NCBI GenBank assembly: GCA_013695115.1 | Contig: JACDBD010000227.1 | Span: 1 to 12,886 of the forward strand | Reading direction: 5' to 3' | Source: Actinomycetota bacterium | GTDB lineage: Bacteria > Actinomycetota > Acidimicrobiia > IMCC26256 > JACDBD01 | Length of the DNA stretch: 12,886 bases | Part shown: positions 1-6,960 of the stretch, one piece after another | Layout of the letters: each line of letters starts with the position of its first letter | How positions within the stretch are numbered: the first letter of the stretch is position 1 | Position numbers and translations under genes: made by a program | The notes under the pieces: model-generated | Databases searched by the model: none | Seen by the model: the letters and a program-made list of their open reading frames with translations, nothing else | What the model was told of the DNA's origin: nothing

Positions 1-1
1 T

Positions 2-346
2 GCTCACCCCGACCGGGTCGACGCGATCGTGCGTGACCGTGTCGCCGGCCTCTACGCGAACGTCCGCACGCTCGACTTCCTGAACGCGCGGGTGATCACG
101 AAGCTGGGACGGGGCGAGACGCCCACCGCGGAAGCGTCGATCATGAAGCTCAAGCTCGCCCGGATCGTCACCGATGGCGCCACCCTCGCCCTCGCGCTCC
201 TCGGGCCCGCCGGCATGCTCGACGAGAACGGGGAGGCGCGTCGGTTCGTGGCCTGGCCCGCGATGCACATCGGCGGCGGGACCGACGAGGTGAACAAGAA
301 CATCGTGGCCGAGCGGGTGCTCGGCCTCCCGCGCGACCCGGCCTAG
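2..346 (+). CDS. Acyl-CoA dehydrogenase, C-terminal fragment (5' end outside window)
   Basis: The reading frame is open from the left edge and ends at TAG 344-346, giving about 114 visible residues. This is the C-terminal helical domain of an acyl-CoA dehydrogenase, a flavoenzyme that oxidises acyl-CoA to 2-enoyl-CoA in beta-oxidation-type pathways. The diagnostic piece is the ending GGTDEVNKNIVAERVLGLPR, where family members carry a GGT-E-(x)5-IAERVLGLPR signature that helps bind FAD across the dimer. The helix with ARVITKLGRGETPTAEASIMK is also typical. The N-terminal and middle domains, including the catalytic-base region, lie upstream and cannot be inspected, so substrate class is unknown. 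The MFS gene begins at the very next base, so the two are probably cotranscribed. Confidence 0.9.
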   Translation, partial: AHPDRVDAIVRDRVAGLYANVRTLDFLNARVITKLGRGETPTAEASIMKLKLARIVTDGATLALALLGPAGMLDENGEARRFVAWPAMHIGGGTDEVNKNIVAERVLGLPRDPA

Positions 347-1921
347 ATGGCGACCGCCACCGCGCCGCGGTACCCCCTCACCCACCGCCAGATCCAGACC
401 GTGTTCGGCGGCCTGATGGCCGGCATGTTCCTCGCCGCCCTCGACCAGACGATCGTCGCCACCGCCCTCCCGACGATCGTGGGCGAGTTCGGCGGGCTCG
501 ACCACATCTCGTGGGTCGCGTCGGCGTACCTCCTCACATCCACCGCGGTCATGCCGGTCGCGGGGAAGCTCAGCGACCTCTACGGCCGCCGTCAGCTCTT
601 CCAGGCGTCGATCGTGGTGTTCCTGGTCGGATCGCTGCTCGCCGGCATCGCCCAGAGCATGGCCCAGCTCATCGCGTTTCGCGCCCTCCAGGGCGCGGGC
701 GCCGGCGGGCTGCTCGTCCTGACGTTCGCGATCGTCGGTGACGTCGTCGCCCCCCGCGAGCGCGGCCGCTACCAGGGGTATGTGGCCTCGGTGTTCGCGG
801 TGGCGAGCGTGGCCGGCCCGCTCCTCGGCGGGTTCTTCGTCGACCACCTCTCGTGGCGGTGGGTCTTCTACGTGAACCTCCCGGTCGGGCTGGTCGCGCT
901 GGTCATCACGTCGTCGGCACTGCGCATGCCGGTGCGGCGGGAGGGTCACACGATCGACTACCTCGGCGCGGCCCTGCTCGTGGGCGCGATCACCAGCGTC
1001 ATCCTGCTGACGGTGTGGGGAGGCAACGAGTACCCCTGGGGCTCGCCCACGATCGTCGGCCTTGGTGTCGCCGGCGCGATCCTCCTGGTGCTGTTCGTGC
1101 TCCAGGAGCGGCGGGCGGCCGAGCCGATCCTGCCGCTGCGCCTGTTCCGCAACTCCGTGTTCACGGTGTCGACCGCCACCGCCTTCACCGTGGGGCTGGC
1201 GATGTTCGGCGCGATCCTGTTCCTCCCCCTGTACCTCCAGATCGTGAAGGGCTCGAGCGCCACCAACTCCGGGCTCTTGCTCCTCCCGATCATGGCGGGG
1301 ATCCTCACCGGCTCGACGACCTGCGGACGGATCATCACCCGGGTGGGCCGTTACAAGCCGTTCCCGGTCGCGGGACTCGCGCTCATGACGATCGGGTTCG
1401 TGTGCTTCTCCCGCATGGACGCCTCGACGCCCGGAGCTCTTTCCGCCGTTTTCATGGTGCTGACCGGCGTCGGCATCGGCTTCGTCACCCCCGTCCTCGT
1501 GCTGGCCGTGCAGAACGCGGTCGACCAACGCGATCTCGGCGCGGCGACGTCGGCGGTCACGTTCCTGCGCACGATGGGAGGCGCGTTCGGTGCCGCCGTG
1601 TTCGGCGCGGTGCTGAACGCCCGGCTCACCGTCGAGCTCGCGGCCCGCCTGCCACGCGACGCGCTCCGCGACATCGATCCCGCCCGCCTTCAAGGGAGCC
1701 CGGCGCAGATCCGGGCGCTGCCGCCCGACGTGCAGGACGGAGTGATCCGGGCGTTCGACGCGTCGCTCCAAACCGTGTTCCTGGTCGCGGCCCTGATCGG
1801 GCTGGCCGCGTTCGTGCTGATCTGGTGGCTACGCGAGCTCCCGCTCCAACAGCGGGATGACTTGAGCGACGTCAGGGCCGACGGGGTGGTCGAGTCCCTG
1901 GGCTCGGAAGCCCACCTCTAA
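347..1921 (+). CDS. MFS exporter, DHA2 (EmrB/QacA) family, 14 TM segments
   Basis: A 524-residue integral membrane protein, the normal length for 14-helix drug:H+ antiporters of the DHA2 family. Visible motifs are LDQTIVATALPTI at residues 32-44 (motif D1 at the end of TM1), GKLSDLYGRR at 73-82 (motif A, cytoplasmic loop 2-3), FRALQGAGAG at 111-120 (motif B, with the proton-coupling Arg) and AVASVAGPLLGG near 151-162 (motif C, the antiporter signature). WRWVFYVNLPVG at 170-181 is also typical. The inferred role is proton-driven export of a hydrophobic compound across the cytoplasmic membrane; the substrate cannot be read. ATG follows the preceding TAG with no gap and no clear Shine-Dalgarno sequence, suggesting coupled translation with the acyl-CoA dehydrogenase. 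The C-terminal tail is hydrophilic and acidic. Confidence 0.93.
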   Translation: MATATAPRYPLTHRQIQTVFGGLMAGMFLAALDQTIVATALPTIVGEFGGLDHISWVASAYLLTSTAVMPVAGKLSDLYGRRQLFQASIVVFLVGSLLAGIAQSMAQLIAFRALQGAGAGGLLVLTFAIVGDVVAPRERGRYQGYVASVFAVASVAGPLLGGFFVDHLSWRWVFYVNLPVGLVALVITSSALRMPVRREGHTIDYLGAALLVGAITSVILLTVWGGNEYPWGSPTIVGLGVAGAILLVLFVLQERRAAEPILPLRLFRNSVFTVSTATAFTVGLAMFGAILFLPLYLQIVKGSSATNSGLLLLPIMAGILTGSTTCGRIITRVGRYKPFPVAGLALMTIGFVCFSRMDASTPGALSAVFMVLTGVGIGFVTPVLVLAVQNAVDQRDLGAATSAVTFLRTMGGAFGAAVFGAVLNARLTVELAARLPRDALRDIDPARLQGSPAQIRALPPDVQDGVIRAFDASLQTVFLVAALIGLAAFVLIWWLRELPLQQRDDLSDVRADGVVESLGSEAHL

Positions 1922-1934
1922 CCAGGGGGCTCGC

Positions 1935-2702
1935 TCAGGGGAGGATCTCGACCGGCGTGCCCAGCGGTAGGAGCTGGGTGAGTCGGGTGATGCTGTCATT
2001 GCTGATGCGCATGCACCCGCTGGTCACGCTCTTTCCGAGGACCGACGCGTCGTTGTTGCCGTGGATTCCCAGTTCACCGTCGCCGCCGTTGAAGGTTGTG
2101 AGCACGTCCGAGTGTCCCGACAGCCCGTAGGCGAAGGGCCCATACACACTCCCAGGGGCCGTCGACTGGAGGAGGACCCGGATGTAGTACTTGCCCGGTG
2201 GCGTCGGCGTCGCCGGCTTCCCGACCGCGGCGGGCTCCTGGACGATCACCGTCTCGCCGTCGTAGACGGTGATCTGGTGGGCGGCCAGCTGCACCGTGAT
2301 GTGGTAGCGGGTGTTCGTGAGCATGAAGTCGGCCGCCCGGGCCCAGCCGGTCGTGCCGTTGGGCCGTTCGGGGAGGAGTACCCGGATCCAGCCGTCGTCC
2401 CGCTGCTCCTCGACCAGGAACACCAACGGCACCGTCGGCTCTGCCGGGTCGTCGTTCACGTGCCACGGGTTCTGGTACGAGCGCGAGGGGGCCGGCGCTT
2501 CGGGCGCGTCGAACACTTGGACCTCGGGGACCGACGCCTCGGCGATCGTGCTCGTGAACGGCGGTAGCGTCGTGGTCGTCGGCGCGGCCGTCTTGTCCGG
2601 CTTGGACTGGACCTTCGGGCGCTGGTCGTCGCTCCCGCAGCCGGCGACGAGTGTCGCGACCGCGAATGAGCAGACCAGCAGAACGGGGGGGCGGAAGCGC
2701 AT
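1935..2702 (-). CDS. L,D-transpeptidase (YkuD domain) lipoprotein
   Basis: 255 residues. The N-terminus has a lipoprotein signal peptide: basic MRFRPP, a hydrophobic stretch, then lipobox VAGC with the lipidated Cys at residue 22. A Thr/Pro-rich spacer (about 35-50) follows, then an SH3-like or small beta domain (about 60-128) and a YkuD domain (about 132-255). Catalytic elements are H214 in GIHGNN and C230/R232 in VTSGCMRIS. The usual SHGC box reads TSGC here, a variant known in the family. L,D-transpeptidases use the Cys to form 3-3 cross-links in peptidoglycan or to attach proteins, outside the membrane. The gene converges on the MFS gene with 13 nt between stops and diverges from the DNA glycosylase. 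TACACT lies 8 nt before ATG, and GAGAGG lies within that spacer. Confidence 0.92.
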   Translation of the reverse strand: MRFRPPVLLVCSFAVATLVAGCGSDDQRPKVQSKPDKTAAPTTTTLPPFTSTIAEASVPEVQVFDAPEAPAPSRSYQNPWHVNDDPAEPTVPLVFLVEEQRDDGWIRVLLPERPNGTTGWARAADFMLTNTRYHITVQLAAHQITVYDGETVIVQEPAAVGKPATPTPPGKYYIRVLLQSTAPGSVYGPFAYGLSGHSDVLTTFNGGDGELGIHGNNDASVLGKSVTSGCMRISNDSITRLTQLLPLGTPVEILP

Positions 2703-2710
2703 CGCCTCTC

Positions 2711-2716
2711 AGTGTA
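2711..2716 (-). promoter_or_regulatory. Putative -10 box TACACT for the L,D-transpeptidase gene
   Basis: On the minus strand TACACT is followed by 8 nt (GAGAGGCG) and then the ATG at 2702. Transcription would start at or just before the ATG, giving a leaderless or near-leaderless mRNA. The GAGAGG in the spacer could instead act as a ribosome binding site if transcription starts further upstream. No convincing -35 was seen. Confidence 0.45.
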
Positions 2717-2754
2717 GTGGCCGGGGGCTGGCCGCTGCGGTCGGCCCCGTCCGT

Positions 2755-2760
2755 TACCGT
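2755..2760 (+). promoter_or_regulatory. Putative -10 box TACCGT for the DNA glycosylase gene
   Basis: TACCGT is followed by 7 nt (CCCCGGC) and then GTG 2768. There is no Shine-Dalgarno sequence before that GTG, so a leaderless transcript fits. This box is a main reason for choosing GTG 2768 over the upstream in-frame ATG at 2651. It lies about 40 nt from the oppositely oriented TACACT box of the transpeptidase. Confidence 0.45.
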
Positions 2761-2767
2761 CCCCGGC

Positions 2768-3409
2768 GTGCCCGCCACCCGCCGCCAGCTCGCCGATGCG
2801 TCGGCCGAGCTCGCCCGGCGCCACCGGCAGTTCCGAGCGGTGGTCAAGAGCGCCGGCCCGGCCGACCTTCGCCGGGGCCGCCCCCGCCGGGAGCACTTCG
2901 CCGAGCTGGCGCGGATGATCCTCTACCAGCAGCTCGCCGGCCGGGCCGCCGCCGCCATTCACGGCCGCTTCGTCGCCCTGTTCGAGGATGAGCGACCTAC
3001 TCCGGAGGCGGTGCTCGTGCTGCCGGTCGACTCGCTGCGGGCGGTCGGGCTCTCGGGGAGCAAAGCGGCGTCGGTTCGTGATCTGGCCACCAAGATCCTC
3101 GACGGTGAGGTGTTGCTCGACCGGATCGGCCGGTTGTCCGACGACGAGATCGTGCGGGAGCTCACGCTCGTGCGGGGGATCGGTCGTTGGACCGCGGAGA
3201 TGTTCCTGATGTTCCAGCTCGGCCGGATCGACGTGTGGCCGGTCGACGACTACGGCGTGCGCAAGGGATACGCGTTGCTCTTCGGCCACGACGAGCTGCC
3301 GACACCGAAGGTGCTCATGGAGTTGGGCGAGCCGTTCCGGCCCTACCGCAGCGTCGCCGCCTGGTACTGCTGGCGCGCCGCCGACACGGTGGTGCCCGAC
3401 GGCAAGTAG
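2768..3409 (+). CDS. DNA-3-methyladenine glycosylase II-like (HhH-GPD, AlkA family)
   Basis: 213 residues from GTG 2768. The frame is open back to ATG 2651, but that start would overlap the divergent transpeptidase by about 50 nt and add a Gly/Pro/Arg-rich, non-family N-terminus. The protein is a compact HhH-GPD glycosylase that removes alkylated bases in base-excision repair. ARMILYQQLAGRAA matches the conserved helix near the N-terminus of this domain. LVRGIGRWTAEMFLMF is the helix-hairpin-helix, and the following WPVDDYGVRKG contains the catalytic Asp region. It is shorter than E. coli AlkA (282 aa), lacking the N-terminal beta domain, as many actinobacterial homologues do. There is no Cys cluster for an Fe-S centre, which argues against an EndoIII/MutY type. 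Confidence 0.9.
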   Translation: MPATRRQLADASAELARRHRQFRAVVKSAGPADLRRGRPRREHFAELARMILYQQLAGRAAAAIHGRFVALFEDERPTPEAVLVLPVDSLRAVGLSGSKAASVRDLATKILDGEVLLDRIGRLSDDEIVRELTLVRGIGRWTAEMFLMFQLGRIDVWPVDDYGVRKGYALLFGHDELPTPKVLMELGEPFRPYRSVAAWYCWRAADTVVPDGK

Positions 3410-3423
3410 CTTCCCTTCCCGCT

Positions 3424-3444
3424 CTCGGCGCCTCCGGCGCCGGG
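3424..3444. terminator. GC-rich hairpin between convergent genes
   Basis: CGGCGCC (3426-3432), loop TCC, GGCGCCG (3436-3442) form a perfect 7-bp stem, extendable by a T-G and a C-G pair to 9 bp. It sits 14 nt after the glycosylase stop and before the end of the convergent DUF6624-like gene. There is no T tract, so if it is a terminator it is the U-less type common in high-GC actinobacteria. Confidence 0.5.
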
Positions 3445-3500
3445 TCGCTCGGGCCCCGGTTCGGGCGGCGCCAGGATACCTGCGCCGCTGTTCCTCGCCT

Positions 3501-4043
3501 CTACGTCGCCCGTGCCTGCGCGTAGTGCTCCTGCATGAGCCGGGTGTGCACCGCCAGCGTGGGGAGGCCGAGGCGCTGGCGCCGGTCGTCGACGCCGGCG
3601 GGCTCCTCGATCGGCCACGGCTTCACCGTGGTGCCGTCGTCGCTGTCGACGAACTGCGTCCCGAACCGCTGGTCGCGGCCGTCGGCCATCCGGACGCGGT
3701 CGAGGAGGTAGGCGTAGTGCGCCGCCGGTGCATCGTGGAGGTCGACCGCGATCTCGAGCAACTCGAGGCAGCGGCGTTGCAATCCGGGATCGGCCATGGC
3801 GTGCTGGGCCAGCAGCCAGGCGGCGTGGGCACCGTCGTCGCCGACCAGCGAGATCCCGGGCCAGCGTTCGTAGTCGTCGAGGATCTCCCACAGGCGGGCG
3901 GCGTGGGGTTCGTCGACGGCGCGCAGCGCGTCCCACTGATCGGGGTCGCTCAGGCCACCGTTCGCCGCCAGCGTCTCGCGGGCGTGCTGGTCCTCGCGTG
4001 CCATGCCGACAAGCTCCTGGCGTAACGAGTCGTCGATTGGCAT
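3501..4043 (-). CDS. DUF6624-like protein of unknown function
   Basis: 180 residues from ATG 4043. A GTG one codon upstream is possible, but the TANNNT box lies exactly 7 nt before the ATG. No signal peptide or membrane segment is visible, so it is probably cytoplasmic. The core WPGISLVGDDGAHAAWLLAQ, then LQRRCLELLEIAV, a YLLDRVRMADGRDQRFGTQF block and an ending with VDDRRQRLGLPTL match my recollection of the DUF6624 family. Its members are small proteins with conserved DGA-AAWLL-QH and GR-Q-YGTQ motifs and no established biochemistry. The conserved His, Asp and Gln could form an active site, but this is speculation. Only 18 nt separate it from the divergent SGNH hydrolase gene, so the two promoter regions must overlap. 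The stop is TGA 3501-3503. Confidence 0.8.
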   Translation of the reverse strand: MPIDDSLRQELVGMAREDQHARETLAANGGLSDPDQWDALRAVDEPHAARLWEILDDYERWPGISLVGDDGAHAAWLLAQHAMADPGLQRRCLELLEIAVDLHDAPAAHYAYLLDRVRMADGRDQRFGTQFVDSDDGTTVKPWPIEEPAGVDDRRQRLGLPTLAVHTRLMQEHYAQARAT

Positions 4044-4050
4044 CACTGCG

Positions 4051-4056
4051 AGGATA
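4051..4056 (-). promoter_or_regulatory. Putative -10 box TATCCT for the DUF6624-like gene
   Basis: On the minus strand TATCCT is followed by 7 nt (CGCAGTG) and then ATG 4043, the leaderless spacing seen elsewhere in the window. The same bases read on the plus strand contain GAGGA (4050-4054), which lies 7 nt before ATG 4062 and is a reasonable Shine-Dalgarno for the SGNH hydrolase. One short stretch thus appears to serve both genes. Confidence 0.45.
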
Positions 4057-4061
4057 CCCCC

Positions 4062-4727
4062 ATGAGCTTCTGGACGAGTCGGCTGATGCGCGAGCTCCGT
4101 CCCGGCGTTGCCGCCACCCTCTCGCAGACCGAGCCCTACCTGCGGGCGTGGGCGGAGGCCAACGAGCGAGCGCGCGCCGCCACCGGCCCGCTGTGGGTCG
4201 CGCTGGGCGACTCGACCGCCCAGGGCATCGGGGCGAGCGCGTACGACCGTGGGTACGTCGGGCAGCTTCGGGGGCGCCTCGAGGCGCGCGACGGCCGCGA
4301 CTGGCGCGTGATCAACCTGTCGCGGACCGGTTCACGCATCCGTGACGTCGTCGCCGAGCAGCTTCCGGGGCTCGCGTCGCTCGCAACGGAGGCCGAGCTG
4401 GTGACCTGCGCCGCCGGGGCCAACGATCTCCTCAGCCTGTGGTTCCGTCCCGTGCCCGACCAACTCCGCGCGCTCATGTCGGGACTCCCCCCGGGAGCAG
4501 TCATCGCGACGTTGCCGCGGGGCCTCGGGCGGCGCCGCGCCCGCCGGCTCAACGACATCATCTGTACCGAGGCGCCGCTCAGACGGCTCCGGATCGCCGA
4601 CGTGTGCGCGCACACCGGACCACCATGGAAGGGCAAGTTCGCTTCCGACGACTTCCATCCGAACGAGATCGGATACCGCGACTGGTGCGACGCGTTCGCC
4701 GAGGCCGTCGGGGTGCCCGTTGCTTAG
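4062..4727 (+). CDS. SGNH/GDSL-family hydrolase (esterase-like)
   Basis: 221 residues. The protein carries the SGNH hydrolase blocks in order: ALGDSTAQGIGA at residues 48-59 with nucleophile Ser51 (GDST instead of GDSL); an INLSRTGSRIRDV segment near 84-96 whose Gly90 is the likely block II oxyanion glycine; GAND at 119-122 (block III, Asn121); and SDDFHPNEIGY at 195-205, with Asp196 and His199 forming the DxxH of block V. The catalytic set is complete, so it should hydrolyse esters of lipids or acylated carbohydrates, but the substrate is unknown. No signal peptide is apparent; the N-terminus is an amphipathic Arg-rich stretch, so it is probably cytoplasmic. ATG 4062 has GAGGA 7 nt upstream. 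The TAG stop overlaps a possible promoter box for the next gene. Confidence 0.9.
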   Translation: MSFWTSRLMRELRPGVAATLSQTEPYLRAWAEANERARAATGPLWVALGDSTAQGIGASAYDRGYVGQLRGRLEARDGRDWRVINLSRTGSRIRDVVAEQLPGLASLATEAELVTCAAGANDLLSLWFRPVPDQLRALMSGLPPGAVIATLPRGLGRRRARRLNDIICTEAPLRRLRIADVCAHTGPPWKGKFASDDFHPNEIGYRDWCDAFAEAVGVPVA

Positions 4728-4730
4728 GCT
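4725..4730 (+). promoter_or_regulatory. Putative -10 box TAGGCT for the first cyclase gene
   Basis: TAGGCT is followed by 9 nt (GACCGCGGC) and then ATG 4740. Its first three bases are the TAG stop codon of the SGNH hydrolase. No Shine-Dalgarno precedes the ATG, so either leaderless transcription from here or read-through with re-initiation would be needed. No -35 was identified. Confidence 0.35.
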
Positions 4731-4739
4731 GACCGCGGC

Positions 4740-5846
4740 ATGAACGCCTCCGACTACGAGGCCGCCGGCCTCTACTTCCCCGATGCCCCGAACGCCGCCG
4801 ACCGCCTGGCGCTGCTCGAGTGGCTGACCGAGCAGGGCGTGACCCTGGAGCAGATGACGGATGCCCACTCGATCTACGGATTGACCGCCCTCGCCGGCGA
4901 TGCAGTCATCCGCCCGGGCGAACGCCTCACGCTCGCCGAGGTCGCCGAGAAAGCTGCGCTGTCGATCGACGAAGTCGAGCACATCCGCCGGGCCGTCGGC
5001 TTTCCCGCCGCCGAGCCCGGGGATCGGATCTTCCGCCCCGAAGACGCCGCGACATTCGCGGCGTTCAAGTTCGCCGCTCAGGTGCTCGGCGACGAGCCGA
5101 TCCTCGAGTTCAGCCGGGTGATGGGCTCGTCCCTGGCTCGCGTAGCCGAGTCGGCGATCTGGCTCTTCCTCGGGAACGTCGAGGCCCCACTCTCGACCGC
5201 CAAGGCGGGCGAGCTGGCCCTGGCCAAGGCGAACCTCAAGGCGACGTCGTTGCTGGCGGTCGTGCCCCAGGTGATGGACGCGATCTTCCGCTTCCACGTG
5301 CAGGAGGCCGTCCGCCGCTCCCGTGAGGCGCGCGTCGGGGTCAGCGGCTTCGACACCGGCCGCCTCGGCGTCGGCTTCATCGACCTCGTCGGGTTCACGT
5401 CGGTCTCGCATCAGCTCTCGAGTCGGGAGCTTGCCCGTCTCGTGGCCGAGTTCGAGGGCGCCGCGTACGACGTCGTGACCGCGCACGACGGGCGGGTCGT
5501 GAAGCTCATCGGCGACGAAGTCATGTTCGTGGCCGTCGACCCGGTCGCCGTCGCCGAGATCTCGCTGACGCTCGTCGAACGCTACGCGACCAATGCGAAC
5601 GTCACCCCCCGTGGCGGCCTCGCGGTCGGGGAGCTGCTGAGCCGGGGTGGGGACTACTACGGGCCGGTCGTGAACCTCGCCTCGCGCGTCGGTGACCTCG
5701 CGGTCCCGAACGAGCTCCTCGTCACCGGCGACCTGCGCTCCGAGGTATGCAAGGCAACGGACGCCTACGCCTTCGACCCGGCAGGCCGCCGCTCGCTCAA
5801 GGGCTTCGACGAACCGGTCGAGTTGTTCTCCCTGTCGAGGGCGTGA
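4740..5846 (+). CDS. Class III adenylate cyclase with Rv1264-like regulatory domain
   Basis: 368 residues, soluble. Residues 1 to about 190 resemble the N-terminal regulatory domain (Ad_Cy_reg type) of the mycobacterial cyclase Rv1264, which in that enzyme is autoinhibitory and pH-responsive. The start YEAAGLYFPDAPNAADRLALLEWL is partly characteristic. Residues 205-368 are a class III cyclase catalytic domain: metal ligand D215 in FIDLVGFT, substrate-selecting K255 and second metal ligand D259 in VVKLIGDEVMF, adenine-selecting D305 in GGDYYGP, and transition-state N312 and R316 in VVNLASR. All six canonical residues are present, so it should convert ATP to cAMP as a dimer. The helix linking the domains (about 180-204, with Arg/Glu repeats) is the usual transducer. 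ATG 4740 begins 12 nt after the SGNH stop; its TGA shares a base with the next start. Confidence 0.92.
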   Translation: MNASDYEAAGLYFPDAPNAADRLALLEWLTEQGVTLEQMTDAHSIYGLTALAGDAVIRPGERLTLAEVAEKAALSIDEVEHIRRAVGFPAAEPGDRIFRPEDAATFAAFKFAAQVLGDEPILEFSRVMGSSLARVAESAIWLFLGNVEAPLSTAKAGELALAKANLKATSLLAVVPQVMDAIFRFHVQEAVRRSREARVGVSGFDTGRLGVGFIDLVGFTSVSHQLSSRELARLVAEFEGAAYDVVTAHDGRVVKLIGDEVMFVAVDPVAVAEISLTLVERYATNANVTPRGGLAVGELLSRGGDYYGPVVNLASRVGDLAVPNELLVTGDLRSEVCKATDAYAFDPAGRRSLKGFDEPVELFSLSRA

Positions 5847-6960
5847 TGGACACCGCCGACTACCAGCGGGCCGGGCTCTACGACCCCGACGCCGAGAACG
5901 CCGCCGACCGACTGGCCCTGCTCGAGTTCCTCGCTGCCAATGGCGTGACGCTCGAGCAGATGATCGACGCCGATGCCCACGGGACCCTCGCCGGGGTGGC
6001 GTCCAATCAGAACATGCTCATGCAGGGCAAGCTCCTCTCGTTGCGGGAGGTCGCCGCCCGTGCCGACATGACCCTCGAGGACGCCGACGAGGGGTGGCGG
6101 GCGGTGGGACTTGGCGCGGTCGCCCCCGACGAACCGAGGTTCGTCGAAGGGGACATCGCAACGTTCGTGAACTACCGGCTCGCGTGCGAGGTCTTCGGCC
6201 GGGAGGCGACCCTCCAGTTCACCCGGGTGACGGCGTCGTCGATGGCGCGGCTCGCCGAAGCGGGCATGGCGTCTTTCGTGAGCGAGCTCGAGCGGCCGCT
6301 GTCCGAAGCCCAGGCGACCGAAGTCGAGATCGCCCGGACGATGCAGGCAGGCAGCCTCATCGCCGCCGGCGTGCCAACCGTGCTCGAGACGTTCTACTGG
6401 CACCACGGCAGGCGGCGATCGAGCGGTTCCAGGTCGCACGTACGGGCGTTGCCGGCTTCGACAGCGTCCGGCTCGCGGTGGGCTTCGTCGACCTCGTCGG
6501 CTTCACGCCGCTCGCCCTTCAGCTCGCCGACCAGGAGCTCAGCCGGACCATCGCCGACTTTGAAAGCCGCGCATTCGACGCCGTGACGACAGGAGGCGGC
6601 CAGATCGTGAAGCTGATCGGCGACGAGGTGATGTTCACCGCCCTCGACGCACCCAGCGCGTGCGGGATCGCGCTGACGCTGTTCGAGACGCTCGGTGAGC
6701 ACCAGGCGGTCACGCCCCGCGGTGGGCTCGCGATCGGCGAGCTCATCACCCGGGCCGGCGACTACGACGGGCCCGTAGTCAACCTTGCCTCGCGCATCGG
6801 CGATCAGGCCGTGCCCGGCGAGATCCTCGTCAGCACCGACCTGCGCGACGAGGTCGTGAAGGCCGACGTTCGTGGGTTCCGCTTCAGTCCCGCGGGTCGC
6901 CGGATGCTGAAGGGCTTCGACGAACCGGTCGAGGTTTCCTCGCTCACCCGGGCGGGCTAA
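5846..6960 (+). pseudogene. Second class III adenylate cyclase, broken by a one-base frameshift
   Basis: A tandem paralogue of the preceding cyclase, starting at ATG 5846 (TGATG overlap; GAGGG 4 nt upstream as ribosome binding site). The regulatory domain reads in one frame to His187 (codon 6404-6406). The catalytic domain continues in the -1 frame from CAG 6409 to TAA 6958-6960. Inserting one T between G6407 and G6408 gives CAC-GTG-CAG and restores HVQAAIERF, matching FHVQEAVRR in the neighbour; the repaired protein would have 371 residues against 368. The catalytic part keeps FVDLVGFT, VKLIGDEVMF, GDYDGP and VVNLASR, so all cyclase residues survive. As written, translation leaves the family sequence after His187 and stops at TGA 6584-6586, yielding about 246 residues without a cyclase domain. 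Either a recent mutation or a sequence error; both halves otherwise look under selection. Confidence 0.88.

Noticed and set aside
2651..2767. An upstream ATG start for the DNA glycosylase
   Set aside because: It would overlap the divergent L,D-transpeptidase and add a low-complexity extension. GTG 2768 fits family length and has a TANNNT box 7 nt upstream.
3445..3485. A second hairpin in the gap after the glycosylase gene
   Set aside because: Only short 4-bp stems form around GCCCCGGTTCGGGC, with mismatches. The hairpin at 3424-3444 is clearly better.
6400..6412. Programmed -1 ribosomal frameshifting in the second cyclase
   Set aside because: There is no slippery heptamer; the local sequence is CACCACGGCAGG. 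The paralogue makes the domain in one frame, and a single T restores it. Mutation or sequence error is simpler.
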